Shown here: piece after piece, positions 8,827 to 17,126 of the stretch
Position numbering within the stretch: the stretch's first letter is position 1
Layout: the number at the start of each line of letters is the position of its first letter
Position numbers and translations under genes: made by a program
The notes under the pieces: model-generated
Told to the model about the DNA's origin: nothing
What the model saw: the letters and a program-made list of their open reading frames with translations, nothing else
Databases searched by the model: none
Origin: Chryseobacterium vaccae
GTDB lineage: Bacteria > Bacteroidota > Bacteroidia > Flavobacteriales > Weeksellaceae
Length of the DNA: 64,000 bases
Assembly (NCBI RefSeq): GCF_009602705.1
Contig: NZ_VSWH01000001.1
Span: forward strand, 4,637,001 to 4,701,000
Direction of reading: 5' to 3'

Positions 8827-10032
8827 ATGGATCTTAAATCAAATGAACCATTCTGGCTTATAAAAAATGGGCTGATCACTTCATATCCCTCACTGAAATC
8901 AGATGAAAAATGTGAAGTTTTAATTATTGGCGGAGGGATTACGGGAAGTCTTATTGCTCATCAGATGATACAGGACGGCTATAATACCATCCTTATTGAT
9001 AAAAGGGAGATCTGCAATGGAAGTACCTCAGCAACTACCTCAATGTTGCAGTATGAAATAGATGTTCCGCTTTTTGAATTATCAGAGAAAATCGGTGGGA
9101 AGGCAGCGGCTAGAAGCTATAAAGCCTGTTCAGATGCAATACATACTCTTGAAAAACTCTCCGGATACATCAGATCTGCTGCGGGTTTTAAACGTAAAAA
9201 ATCTTTGTACTTCGCTTCGAAGAAAAAAGATGTTGTCTGGCTCAAAAAAGAATATGAGGCGAGAAAAAAGGCTGGATTTGATGTGAAATGGCTGGATGAA
9301 GACCAAATTTTAAAACAGTTCGGATTTGAAAATACTTATGGCGGAATTCTGTCGAAACAGGGAGCCAGTATTGATGCTTTTCAGTTTGCCCATGAGCTGT
9401 TTACCCATAATGTGAAAAAAGGTCTGAGAATTTTTGATAAAACAGAAATGACCCATGTGGAATATCATAAAGGCTTTAATATAGCAACTACCCTGAACGG
9501 TTATCAGATCAAAGCGAAAAAAATAATCTACTGCATAGGATATGAAAGCAAAAACCTGCTGAAGGAAAACTTTGTGAATTTAAAAAGCACTTATGCTATT
9601 GTTTCGGAAATAGATGAGGATAAGTTTAAAAATATCAGCAGTACATTGGTTTGGAATACCGATGATCCTTATCTCTATATGCGGACAACAGATGACGGAC
9701 GGATTCTGATTGGGGGCGGTGATGAAGATTTTTATGATGCTAAAAAACGGGATGCTCTGCTGGAAAAAAAAGAAAAAGAAATTTTGAAAAACCTGAAAAA
9801 AATAAAACCGGATTACCATTTTTATACAGATTTTGTGTGGGCGGGAACTTTCGGGGAAACTAAAGACGGACTTCCCTATATCGGGGAGCATAAGAAGTTC
9901 AGAAATTCTTATTTTGTCTTAGGTTTCGGAGGTAACGGGATTACATTTTCAATAACCGGTATGGAAATGGCTTCTTTGTTTATGAAAAATAAAAAACATC
10001 CATTATCACAGTACTTCAAATTCGGAAGATAA
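8827..10032 (+). CDS. FAD-dependent oxidoreductase, DAO family
   Basis: A 401-residue flavoenzyme. The dinucleotide-binding motif IIGGGITGSLIAHQM lies near residues 33-47, followed by the acidic end LIDKRE of the beta-alpha-beta fold. The C-terminal part has GLPYIGEH and FGGNGITFSITG, the second FAD contact seen in D-amino-acid/glycine oxidase-like proteins of the DAO superfamily. Substrate is unknown. There is no signal peptide. It is monocistronic and ends at the shared terminator at 10079-10113. Confidence 0.9.
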   Translation: MDLKSNEPFWLIKNGLITSYPSLKSDEKCEVLIIGGGITGSLIAHQMIQDGYNTILIDKREICNGSTSATTSMLQYEIDVPLFELSEKIGGKAAARSYKACSDAIHTLEKLSGYIRSAAGFKRKKSLYFASKKKDVVWLKKEYEARKKAGFDVKWLDEDQILKQFGFENTYGGILSKQGASIDAFQFAHELFTHNVKKGLRIFDKTEMTHVEYHKGFNIATTLNGYQIKAKKIIYCIGYESKNLLKENFVNLKSTYAIVSEIDEDKFKNISSTLVWNTDDPYLYMRTTDDGRILIGGGDEDFYDAKKRDALLEKKEKEILKNLKKIKPDYHFYTDFVWAGTFGETKDGLPYIGEHKKFRNSYFVLGFGGNGITFSITGMEMASLFMKNKKHPLSQYFKFGR

Positions 10033-10078
10033 AAGCATTACTCGTTACCGATTACTCATAATTAATACTCTTATCAAT

Positions 10079-10113
10079 AAAAAATGCTGCCCAAGAACCT
10101 GAGCAGCATTTTA
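10079..10113. terminator. Bidirectional terminator
   Basis: AAAATGCTGC/GCAGCATTTT with a 12-base loop lies between the convergent oxidoreductase and VWA genes. Confidence 0.8.
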
Positions 10114-10122
10114 CCATAACAA

Positions 10123-11319
10123 TTACAAACTGTATCCGTTCTTTTTTGCCTGTTCCAGAATAGATTTTTCTATTGCTTTTCCCAGGTCGTCGGAATCATT
10201 GTTTCCCCGTTTTTTCATTTCGGCATCAATATACTTCTGGCGTTTTCTGGAGAGTTCTTCAATTTCTTTCTGGATCTTTCCACGCTCGGCAGATTTGGCT
10301 GCAACGGCTTTTTTAATTTCCTCTTTGCTTTTGCCTTTCAGTTCAGCCGGAAGTTCTTCTTCTTTAACGGATGAAATAAAACCTGCGTCTTTTTCGGCTT
10401 TGTCCACCAAATCCCAGTGATCATTTTTATAGGCGTTCTTTTTGGATTTGGCAACGGTTCTTTCCACAAAGTTGGCTGCAGATTGTACTTCCGCATTTTT
10501 ATCCTGCATGATCTGCTTGTTTTTATATTCAGAGCCGTGGCTTCCGTAATAGATATAAGTACTGTTCAGCCTTGAATTGCATTCCGAAATCCTTACATCG
10601 TATGGCGTTTCAATATAAATCACCTTTCTGTCGCTGTCGATATTGAAATATTTACCGCCGCCAAGAGAAGCTCCGTTCTGCCAGAAGGTTTGAATGCCCT
10701 CGTTTCGGTCTCCACAGAAAATAGTGCTGGTGTAAATATTTTTATTCTTAGCCTTCGAGATCACCTCTTTGTAATCTACTCTTCCCTGATTAAAGCCTTC
10801 ATTTCCTGCAATATAAATCAGTTTCATGCTTTTTTCATCCTTGTCCCAGTTCAGGTTGGCAGAGGCGTCACGGATTACGGCCCCGCAATATTCACTTCCG
10901 CCGTTGGTTCGTAGGGCAAATAGCTTTTCAGAAACCAGATCCAGGTCCTGCGTAAGCGGAGTAACCTGCCGGATGTAATTATCATCCCGGATTCCGTCAT
11001 TTCCGTATTCATACAAAGCGATCTCTATCTGTGGAGCCTGACCGTTATACTTCAGGGTGGTAAGGGTATTCACAATATTCCAGAGCCTTGATTTGGCCTG
11101 ATCAATCAGTCCGTCCATACTGTTGGAAGTGTCCAGTAGCAAAGCCACCTGGATTTTATTGTCTTTTGCGGTTGTATTTACCAGAGGTAAAGAGGCGTTC
11201 TGTACAATGGGATCTCTGCCGGATGTATTGTCTTTTGAACATTGGATTCCTGAAATGCTGCCGGAGCTTAAAAAAGCTACACCTGCTGCCAGTGTTAAAA
11301 TTTTAAAAGAAGTCATCAT
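10123..11319 (-). CDS. Exported von Willebrand factor A domain protein
   Basis: A 398-residue protein with an N-terminal hydrophobic signal, then a VWA domain from about residue 50 whose metal site begins with DTSNSMDG (the DxSxS MIDAS motif). The last 110 residues are highly charged and probably helical. A cysteine follows the signal (GIQC), but Gln before Cys is a poor lipobox, so lipidation is uncertain. It lies 16 bases after the DUF4139 gene, almost certainly in one operon and under the same direct-repeat site at 12998-13027. VWA domains usually mediate metal-dependent protein contacts. Confidence 0.88.
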   Translation of the reverse strand: MMTSFKILTLAAGVAFLSSGSISGIQCSKDNTSGRDPIVQNASLPLVNTTAKDNKIQVALLLDTSNSMDGLIDQAKSRLWNIVNTLTTLKYNGQAPQIEIALYEYGNDGIRDDNYIRQVTPLTQDLDLVSEKLFALRTNGGSEYCGAVIRDASANLNWDKDEKSMKLIYIAGNEGFNQGRVDYKEVISKAKNKNIYTSTIFCGDRNEGIQTFWQNGASLGGGKYFNIDSDRKVIYIETPYDVRISECNSRLNSTYIYYGSHGSEYKNKQIMQDKNAEVQSAANFVERTVAKSKKNAYKNDHWDLVDKAEKDAGFISSVKEEELPAELKGKSKEEIKKAVAAKSAERGKIQKEIEELSRKRQKYIDAEMKKRGNNDSDDLGKAIEKSILEQAKKNGYSL

Positions 11320-11335
11320 AATATATTTTTTTGGG

Positions 11336-12937
11336 TTATCTGCTGTAATATTGGATCTGCATATCTTTCGGAAATTTCACTTCATAAGAGAAGTTTATCT
11401 TGTCTGAACCTCCGCTGCTGATGTTTCTGTTCCACAGGATGCTTCCTGTTTTTTCATCATAACTTCCGCCGCCGGTTTCTAAAGCTTTTACCAGAATTTT
11501 GGAGTTCTCACTGATCGGAAGCTGGTCAAGCACTTCCAGTTCAATATTCTCTTTCGTATTGTTTCTGATGCTGATCTGGTAAGATTCTGTGTTCCATTTA
11601 TTAGAATTCATGGTCTTTTGAGACGTTTTATCTTCCAGTTTTATTCTTTTTACAGTAATTCTTTCATCTACACCCAGTGAGATCGGGAATTCGTCTTTCA
11701 CATAATTGCTGGTAATATTCGTTTTTCCGATATAATTATCTTCAAAATAAATATTAGCTTCTCCTGAAATAAGGTTGAGGTTCTGCCAGTTTTTCACAAA
11801 AGCCATCAGGAATACCTGGTTGTTAAGCTTCGGAACTGTATGGTATTTGTAGGCGGCATCAATTTGTTTTTTATCAAGAATTACATACTGCTCTTTCTCC
11901 TGGCTCAGTATCGTTTGATTGTAGTTGAGTTCATAAATCACATTCATCTGGCTATCAGAAACAGAGGCAATAGGGACCTGACTAGGTGATACAACTTCAT
12001 CGGCTCTTACCTGATAAGAATTTACTGCTGAAGTTTCCTTTTTCAGTTTATAGTAGGCCACTTCTCTCATAGGGTTGTGAGGAGTATATTCTGCTACGTA
12101 CAATGGAGAGAGGATAGGGCGGTCCTGATTGTAGGATGGGCGGTAGGTAGAAACAAAAAGCTTGATATTTTTCCAGTCCTGTCCGGTTCTCTGATAGATC
12201 TTTCCTTTATAAACCATTTCAAGCGGCTTCTTTACAGATTCTGCACGTAAATCGTAAGAAGGAATCCATCCTGCATCCGAAACAATATAACTTACTCCCA
12301 GATTCAGGCTGGTATCGTGATCTGCAAGGATTTCCAGAAGCAGCTCTTTTCTGTTGGTATTTTTATGGGTTTGTTCTTCAGCAGACTGTTTATTGATTTT
12401 GGCTATGCTTTCATCCAAAGCCGACTTCTGTTCGTTTAAAAGAAAAACCTGGTTGTCGATTTCCAGCATTCTTTTGCGGTAAAAATCGGTAAGTTTGATC
12501 AGCTGTTCCTGTGGGGTTGATTTATCATTCACGGAAACCTTCAGATTGTCATTGATGATGTTCTGCTCTCCGGTCAGGTTTTTAATCTGGATATTCAGAA
12601 GGTTTACCTGTCTCTGAAATTTTTTTCTTTCATCTTCAAGCTTTCTTTCCCCTTCAGACAGCTGGCCGTTATCCAGAAAATTGTTCTGCGGGGTAATGGA
12701 CAGAAGGGTAGTATTCTTTTCAAGGTTGATTTTATACGTGTTCTCATCCAGATTATTGGGGAGGTTGATAATTCTTACCATATTTCTTCCTTTCTGCAGG
12801 CTTACGCTGGTATTTCCGAAGACCTTGGCTCCCTGAAGGAATACCGTTGCCTGTTTTACCTCAATTTCTTTTTTTATTTCCTGAGCGCTGATTAGAGCTG
12901 CCGAAAATATGATGAGTATTAAAAAATAACGTTTCAT
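11336..12937 (-). CDS. DUF4139 / MuiA-like exported protein
   Basis: A 533-residue secreted or periplasmic protein with a cleavable signal ending in ALISAQ. The N-terminal region (KQATVFLQGAKVFGNTSVSLQKG) is the DUF4140-type domain, followed by a coiled-coil of about 100 residues. The C-terminal ~300 residues (VSYIVSDAGWIPSYDLRAES onward) are DUF4139. The family includes the so-called mucoidy inhibitor A proteins; the biochemical role is unknown. It is the first gene of a two-gene operon with the VWA protein. Confidence 0.88.
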   Translation of the reverse strand: MKRYFLILIIFSAALISAQEIKKEIEVKQATVFLQGAKVFGNTSVSLQKGRNMVRIINLPNNLDENTYKINLEKNTTLLSITPQNNFLDNGQLSEGERKLEDERKKFQRQVNLLNIQIKNLTGEQNIINDNLKVSVNDKSTPQEQLIKLTDFYRKRMLEIDNQVFLLNEQKSALDESIAKINKQSAEEQTHKNTNRKELLLEILADHDTSLNLGVSYIVSDAGWIPSYDLRAESVKKPLEMVYKGKIYQRTGQDWKNIKLFVSTYRPSYNQDRPILSPLYVAEYTPHNPMREVAYYKLKKETSAVNSYQVRADEVVSPSQVPIASVSDSQMNVIYELNYNQTILSQEKEQYVILDKKQIDAAYKYHTVPKLNNQVFLMAFVKNWQNLNLISGEANIYFEDNYIGKTNITSNYVKDEFPISLGVDERITVKRIKLEDKTSQKTMNSNKWNTESYQISIRNNTKENIELEVLDQLPISENSKILVKALETGGGSYDEKTGSILWNRNISSGGSDKINFSYEVKFPKDMQIQYYSR

Positions 12938-12962
12938 AGTTTATTGCTTTAAATTCCTGAAG

Positions 12963-12970
12963 TAAAATTA
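12963..12970 (-). promoter_or_regulatory. Predicted -7 box, DUF4139-VWA operon
   Basis: On the minus strand the box reads TAATTTTA, one base off TAnnTTTG, followed by CTTCAGGAATTTAAA. The same box and downstream bases occur upstream of the SIMPL gene, and in both cases the box lies exactly 27 bases from the ACTTGGTGA repeat. Confidence 0.5.
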
Positions 12971-12997
12971 TCAGTATTTAAGACCGGAAATCCGCAG

Positions 12998-13027
12998 ACT
13001 TGGTGAAATGGGACTTTGGCTTGGTGA
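12998..13027 (+). promoter_or_regulatory. Direct-repeat operator candidate A
   Basis: ACTTGGTGA at 12998-13006 and GCTTGGTGA at 13019-13027 are spaced exactly 21 bases, start to start. They lie 61 bases upstream of the DUF4139 start codon. The 9+12+9 layout is that of LytTR-family binding sites. See sites B and C. Confidence 0.6.
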
Positions 13028-13039
13028 AGCGAAAATATC

Positions 13040-13200
13040 TATGTTAGTTTTGTTGCAGATATGGCAGATGATGCAGATTTTTTGCTCAGTTAGATTTGAT
13101 AAAATTGAGAGAAATAAAATTCCAGCATCTATCAATATTCGGTAAAGTTTTAAATCTGCGCAATCTGTCGGATCTGAGAAAATACAAAAGAGACAGAATT
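13040..13200. repeat. CGCAGATT-like degenerate repeat region
   Basis: Contains TGCAGAT units spaced about 9-10 bases at 13052-13082 and, about 80 bases on, the reversed form AAATCTGCGCAATCTGTC. This resembles the AT-rich CGCAGATT family elsewhere in the window. The 12938-13360 gap otherwise holds only the operator, a GGCTTTAGCC repeat and a terminator. Confidence 0.4.
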
Positions 13201-13210
13201 TATTCAATAG

Positions 13211-13265
13211 GGGTGTACTTTAGTCCGCCCAAATAATAAGAAACAATCCATCGGCTTTAGCCTAA
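13211..13265 (+). repeat. GGCTTTAGCC-type intergenic repeat, copy 2
   Basis: Reads TACTTTAGTCCGCCC, an AT-rich middle, then CGGCTTTAGCCT. It is homologous to the reverse complement of 4374-4425. Confidence 0.5.
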
Positions 13266-13299
13266 ATCTATACAGCTAATACCTTTCGGAAACTGTATC

Positions 13300-13335
13300 T
13301 AAAAAATAAAAAAAACAGCCCTTTCGGACTGTTTC
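13300..13335 (-). terminator. Terminator of SIMPL gene
   Basis: Stem AAACAG/CTGTTT extended by GG/CC pairs around CTTTCGG, followed on the minus strand by a T tract, lies 25 bases past the stop codon. Confidence 0.75.
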
Positions 13336-13360
13336 CTTAAATCTGTTATTGTAGTCTATT

Positions 13361-14032
13361 TTAAAGGATTTCGTATCGTGTTTTGATACTGTATTTTAGT
13401 TTGATATTTTCTATGTTCTCAAAAGAGTTTCCTGCCGCTGCATCTGCCATTTCCATTATGCTGTTCATTTTTCCTCTGTAAGCTACCGGAAGAACCGTAT
13501 CGCTGGTATAATCTTCAATTTCTACGATTTCAAGAGGGCTTCCTGCTTTTTTGCCCATACTTTCCAACAGGTAATCTGCTTTTTCTTTAGCTGCTTTCAG
13601 GGCATTGATCTTAACTGTTTTTCTGAAATCTGCGATTTTGGTATTCTTAATTTCTGCAATATTCAGATTACTTACCCATTTTTGATTCAGATCTTCAAAT
13701 ATTTTACCGAGATCTGCCTTTGCATTGGCTTTAAACTGATAATTCTTGGTGAATTTTCCGGTTTTGGCATACGTATTCTGATACATGGATTTGAATTTGA
13801 TGTCTTCGTTCTTAATTCCGGCATTCTTTAATGTTTCAAATAGTTTCTTTTCCGTGTCTGCCAGTTCATTTTTGTTGTCTGCCTTTATACCGATGCTGAA
13901 GATGATTTCATCCGGTTCTATTTCCATTTCGGCAACCCCTGTTACTTCAATTGCATTTTTCTTTACTTCCTGTGCATTCATAAAACTTCCCAGTGTAAAG
14001 ATTCCGATCAATAAAAAATGTCTTAATTTCAT
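13361..14032 (-). CDS. SIMPL domain (DUF541) exported protein
   Basis: A 223-residue protein with signal peptide (LLIGIFTLGSFMNAQ) and the SIMPL/DUF541 pattern IEVTGVAEMEIEPDEIIFSIGI at the mature start, continuing to a C-terminal KLKYSIKTRYEI. Family members sit in the periplasm or outer membrane and are linked to stress responses; no enzymatic role is known. Its promoter region duplicates that of the DUF4139 gene: operator B 60 bases before the start and the TAATTTTA box 27 bases from it. Confidence 0.88.
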   Translation of the reverse strand: MKLRHFLLIGIFTLGSFMNAQEVKKNAIEVTGVAEMEIEPDEIIFSIGIKADNKNELADTEKKLFETLKNAGIKNEDIKFKSMYQNTYAKTGKFTKNYQFKANAKADLGKIFEDLNQKWVSNLNIAEIKNTKIADFRKTVKINALKAAKEKADYLLESMGKKAGSPLEIVEIEDYTSDTVLPVAYRGKMNSIMEMADAAAGNSFENIENIKLKYSIKTRYEIL

Positions 14033-14056
14033 AATTTCTTGTTTTAAATTCTGGAG

Positions 14057-14064
14057 TAAAATTA
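14057..14064 (-). promoter_or_regulatory. Predicted -7 box, SIMPL gene
   Basis: Minus-strand TAATTTTA with the same downstream bases as the box at 12963-12970, and the same 27-base spacing to the direct repeat. Confidence 0.5.
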
Positions 14065-14091
14065 CGGAGGTTCAGAAAGGAAATTCCGGAG

Positions 14092-14121
14092 ACTTGGTGA
14101 AATGAGGTTTTCACTTGGTGA
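14092..14121 (+). promoter_or_regulatory. Direct-repeat operator candidate B
   Basis: ACTTGGTGA at 14092-14100 and again at 14113-14121, 21 bases apart, upstream of the SIMPL gene. The 12-base spacer AATGAGGTTTTC is close to that of site C (AATAAGGTTTTG). Confidence 0.65.
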
Positions 14122-14141
14122 ATTATTGAATGTCCGTTATC

Positions 14142-14168
14142 ATAGGTAATAGGTAATAGGTAATAGGT
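14142..14168 (+). repeat. Heptamer tandem repeat AATAGGT
   Basis: Three full AATAGGT units plus a partial one. A related heptamer, ATTAGGT, is repeated after two of the M13 peptidase genes. Confidence 0.7.
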
Positions 14169-14204
14169 GAGCTGGGATAAAAGAGATCAGGAGTTTATTT
14201 TAAT

Positions 14205-14409
14205 CTGAGTTCGGGTTAAGGAGTTTAAATGTAAAAGGCTGGAAGCTGGAAGAAGGAGGTTAGAAGTTAATTTTAGTTTTACGTATTGAAAGCCACCTGA
14301 AAATCAAATTAAATATAATCAGATCAATATTTGCTGTTAATGACTTTCATAACTTCCATCATCCAGCTTCAAAGCTGCATCCATCATATATTCTTATCCC
14401 GAACTGAAG
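14205..14409 (+). repeat. 205-bp element with terminal inverted repeats, copy 1
   Basis: The ends CTGAGTTCGGGTTAAG (14205-14220) and CTTATCCCGAACTGAAG (14393-14409) are near-perfect inverted repeats. Inside, GCTGGAAGCTGGAAG near the left and CATCCAGCTTC near the right form subterminal inverted repeats. The reverse complement of 40535-40729 aligns with it along almost the full length. The 14033-14519 gap contains this element, operators B and C, the heptamer repeat and a promoter. Confidence 0.65.
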
Positions 14410-14433
14410 TTATTTAATAGCATCACAATTGTG

Positions 14434-14463
14434 ACTTGGTGAAATAAGGTTTTGACTTGGTAA
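14434..14463 (+). promoter_or_regulatory. Direct-repeat operator candidate C
   Basis: ACTTGGTGA at 14434-14442 and ACTTGGTAA at 14455-14463, 21 bases apart, 57 bases before the kinase start. The motif points toward the gene, unlike sites A and B, which read away from theirs. Confidence 0.6.
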
Positions 14464-14492
14464 AGAATGAAGGAGCATAGATAAAGTTTTAG

Positions 14493-14500
14493 TTACTTTG
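14493..14500 (+). promoter_or_regulatory. Predicted -7 box of TPR/LytS kinase gene
   Basis: TTACTTTG, one mismatch from TAnnTTTG, lies 29 bases after the operator and 19 bases before the GTG start. Confidence 0.5.
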
Positions 14501-14519
14501 CACTAAACATCTGAAATCC

Positions 14520-16301
14520 GTGAAATTAGTTTTTAAAATATTGTTCATTTTTAGTCTTGCCGCAGGTAATCTCTGCCTGGCACAGGATTCTACACGGGTT
14601 AACAAAGCTTCCAAATCAGTTTCTAAACTGAGGAAAGCAGTTGATAATAATGATAATAAAGGGGTTGCTGACAGTTATGTAGGCATTGCCAATGATTATT
14701 ATAATCAGGGAAATTATGCCAAGAGTGAAGAATTTTTGACCAAGGCCAGAAATCTCTATAAAGATCTTAACGATAAAAAGAATCTCGAAATTGTAACCAG
14801 AAAAATTGCCCAGTCACAGGAAAAACAGAAAAAAATAGTCCCTGCGATCAGCAATTACAGCATGGCAGCTGAAATGAGTTTTGATGAAAAAAGCAGGACT
14901 GTCAATTCAAATGATGCGGCAAGACTGTCTGCACCTTCAGTAGAAAGGAAGGCAGATGCTATCCAGAGTAATATCAATATCAGTCTGAAAGAAAAAGATA
15001 AAAGTGCTGTGGCGGAAGGGTACAGCCAGATGGCAGAAGTTAATATTCAGCAGAATAATATTCCCAAGGCAGAAGAAAACCTGAATAATGCCTATGTTTT
15101 TTCGAAAAAAGAAGCTCCCCAGCAGGCCTTGGAAATCAATCAGAAGCTTACCAATTTCTATGTTGAAAACAGGAAGTTTGATAAAGCCATTGAAGCGAAA
15201 AAAGAGGTCTTGAAAGAAGATTTTGTAAAAGAAAACTCACAGGAAAAAGTGAACCAGATCCAGGAACTTGCCGATATTTATATTAAAAAAAATGATCCTG
15301 AAGAAGCCATTACTCTCTTGAAAAATGCCTACGGAATTGCTTTGGATAAAGGACATACACTGGAAGCCCAGAAAAGCGTGAAAAGGCTGGACAGCCTTTA
15401 TAATATATCAGGAAATACCGATGCTTCGGTAACATTGTACCGTGATTTCCTAGGAAAACTTCCGGATCTTGTTTCCAAAGACAGAAGCCTGATTGATAAT
15501 AAGATTCTTGAAGATACAGAACAGAGAATATCACAGCTGGAAAAAGAAAAACAGCTTAAAGATGAACTGATCCGTAAGAAAAATGTTTTTAATTACGGCC
15601 TGATCGGAGCGTTAATCCTGCTTACAGGTCTGGTATTCTTCATTTTCAGAACCCTGAAGAAAGTTCAGATCAAAAATAAAAAGATCGCCCTGCAGTCGCT
15701 GAGACGCGAAATGAATCCCCATTTTATTTTCAACAGCTTAAACAGTGTCAATCATTTTATTGCAACGAATAATGAACTGGAAGCCAATCAGTATCTGACC
15801 AAATTTTCAAAGCTGATGCGGGGTGTAATGGAAAATTCTGCTGAAGATTTTATTCCTTTTCAACAGGAACTCGACCTGCTTCAGAACTATCTGGCCCTGG
15901 AAAAGACCCGTTTTTCAGATAAATTCGATTATGAAATCGATACAGATGACAATTTAAATGTACAGAGCCTTAAGATTCCGGGAATGCTGGTTCAGCCGTT
16001 CCTTGAAAATGCAGTATGGCACGGTCTCCGCTACAGAACCGAAAAAGGATTTTTAAAATTAAGTTTCCAAAAAGAAGAAGCTCATTTAAAGATCACCATT
16101 GAAGACAACGGAATCGGTATTGAAGAAAGCAAAAAGCAGAAAACCGAGCACCAGAAGACCAGGGAAGGCCGCGGAATGAAAAATACACTCGAAAGAATAA
16201 GGCTTCTGAATGATCTTTATAAAAAAGACATTACCTGCTCCATCAAAGACAAAGAAAATAGCAGTGGAGTAGTGGTGACTATTAAAATCAACCTTATTTA
16301 A
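14520..16301 (+). CDS. TPR-containing LytS-type sensor histidine kinase
   Basis: A 593-residue membrane kinase starting at GTG. A signal peptide (LAAGNLCLAQ) is followed by about 300 residues of TPR-like repeats (SYVGIANDYYNQGNYAKSEE and similar), a coiled-coil, and one membrane helix near residues 360-378. The cytosolic part has the His_kinase (PF06580) motif NPHFIFNSLNSVNHFI with the phosphoacceptor H401, then an HATPase domain with LVQPFLENAVWHG, DNGIGI and GRGMKNTLERI. These proteins pair with LytTR regulators; the one at 18340 is the obvious partner. It may be autoregulated through operator C. Confidence 0.93.
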   Translation: MKLVFKILFIFSLAAGNLCLAQDSTRVNKASKSVSKLRKAVDNNDNKGVADSYVGIANDYYNQGNYAKSEEFLTKARNLYKDLNDKKNLEIVTRKIAQSQEKQKKIVPAISNYSMAAEMSFDEKSRTVNSNDAARLSAPSVERKADAIQSNINISLKEKDKSAVAEGYSQMAEVNIQQNNIPKAEENLNNAYVFSKKEAPQQALEINQKLTNFYVENRKFDKAIEAKKEVLKEDFVKENSQEKVNQIQELADIYIKKNDPEEAITLLKNAYGIALDKGHTLEAQKSVKRLDSLYNISGNTDASVTLYRDFLGKLPDLVSKDRSLIDNKILEDTEQRISQLEKEKQLKDELIRKKNVFNYGLIGALILLTGLVFFIFRTLKKVQIKNKKIALQSLRREMNPHFIFNSLNSVNHFIATNNELEANQYLTKFSKLMRGVMENSAEDFIPFQQELDLLQNYLALEKTRFSDKFDYEIDTDDNLNVQSLKIPGMLVQPFLENAVWHGLRYRTEKGFLKLSFQKEEAHLKITIEDNGIGIEESKKQKTEHQKTREGRGMKNTLERIRLLNDLYKKDITCSIKDKENSSGVVVTIKINLI

Positions 16302-16314
16302 AACATAAACCCCG

Positions 16315-17034
16315 ATGAAAAAAAATAGAGTATTGATATTGATCTCCTTATGGACTGGAATCTTATACGGACAGCAAATTGACGATACCCGGTATGAAAA
16401 TATTGTAAAAAGCCTGAAGCTGGATAAAACCAAAATCAAAGAAGAACTCTGCACAGAAAAGAAAATGCCGAATGCCGAAAATTCTTACATTGTGGTTGTC
16501 CCGGTTGTGGTGGAACAGGATGAAGAAGACTATGTTTTTACAGTACAGAACTATATTTTAATTACTGATGAAAAAGGGGTTATAAAAAATAAATATTTAG
16601 ATCCTGAGGAAATTTCTTCTGATGCTATATACTTAAGAAATTTTGGGATAGATACGGGATTGTATAATCTCAATACCAATATCCGTGCGTTTGGAGTGAT
16701 AGCCGATTTTGCAGGCAGCAGCAAACCGAATCCATATGCTTCAGGAAGAATGTCAATGTATTATCCCGAAGGAAAAACGCTTAAAAAAGTTCTCAATCAG
16801 TTTGAAATGTATTCCACCCATGGGGAATGGGATACCCGATGCAATGGTGAATTTGAAGATAATCACTCGTTTATTGTTCTTGATAAAGCAAAGACCAATA
16901 ATTTCACAGACCTGAAAATTAAAACTATTTCCGTGAAGACCGTTAATACAGATGTCAACGGAGAATGTAATGAAAAGGAAACCTCCAGAACAACTTATAA
17001 AATTTTAAAGTTGAGGGGTGGGAAATACCAATAG
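16315..17034 (+). CDS. Exported protein of unknown function
   Basis: A 239-residue protein with a signal ending in GILYGQ and no recognised domain. The mature part is a mixed sequence with a central run of hydrophobic beta strands (YIVVVPVVVEQDEEDYVF) and three cysteines. It follows the kinase gene by only 13 bases, so it is probably in the same transcript. A sensory or accessory role for the kinase is a guess from position alone. Confidence 0.6.
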   Translation: MKKNRVLILISLWTGILYGQQIDDTRYENIVKSLKLDKTKIKEELCTEKKMPNAENSYIVVVPVVVEQDEEDYVFTVQNYILITDEKGVIKNKYLDPEEISSDAIYLRNFGIDTGLYNLNTNIRAFGVIADFAGSSKPNPYASGRMSMYYPEGKTLKKVLNQFEMYSTHGEWDTRCNGEFEDNHSFIVLDKAKTNNFTDLKIKTISVKTVNTDVNGECNEKETSRTTYKILKLRGGKYQ

Positions 17035-17126
17035 AAAAACTTTATTTCAGGGTCGATTTTTTATAATCTGATTTTTTCTGTAACCAAATGGAAACAGAAA
17101 TTGTCTATATATAAAACTTGATCCCA

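Noticed and set aside
12971..13207. 78-residue minus-strand reading frame
   Set aside because: It lies inside a repeat and an operator region; the translated sequence is Cys/Ile-rich without a plausible start context or family.
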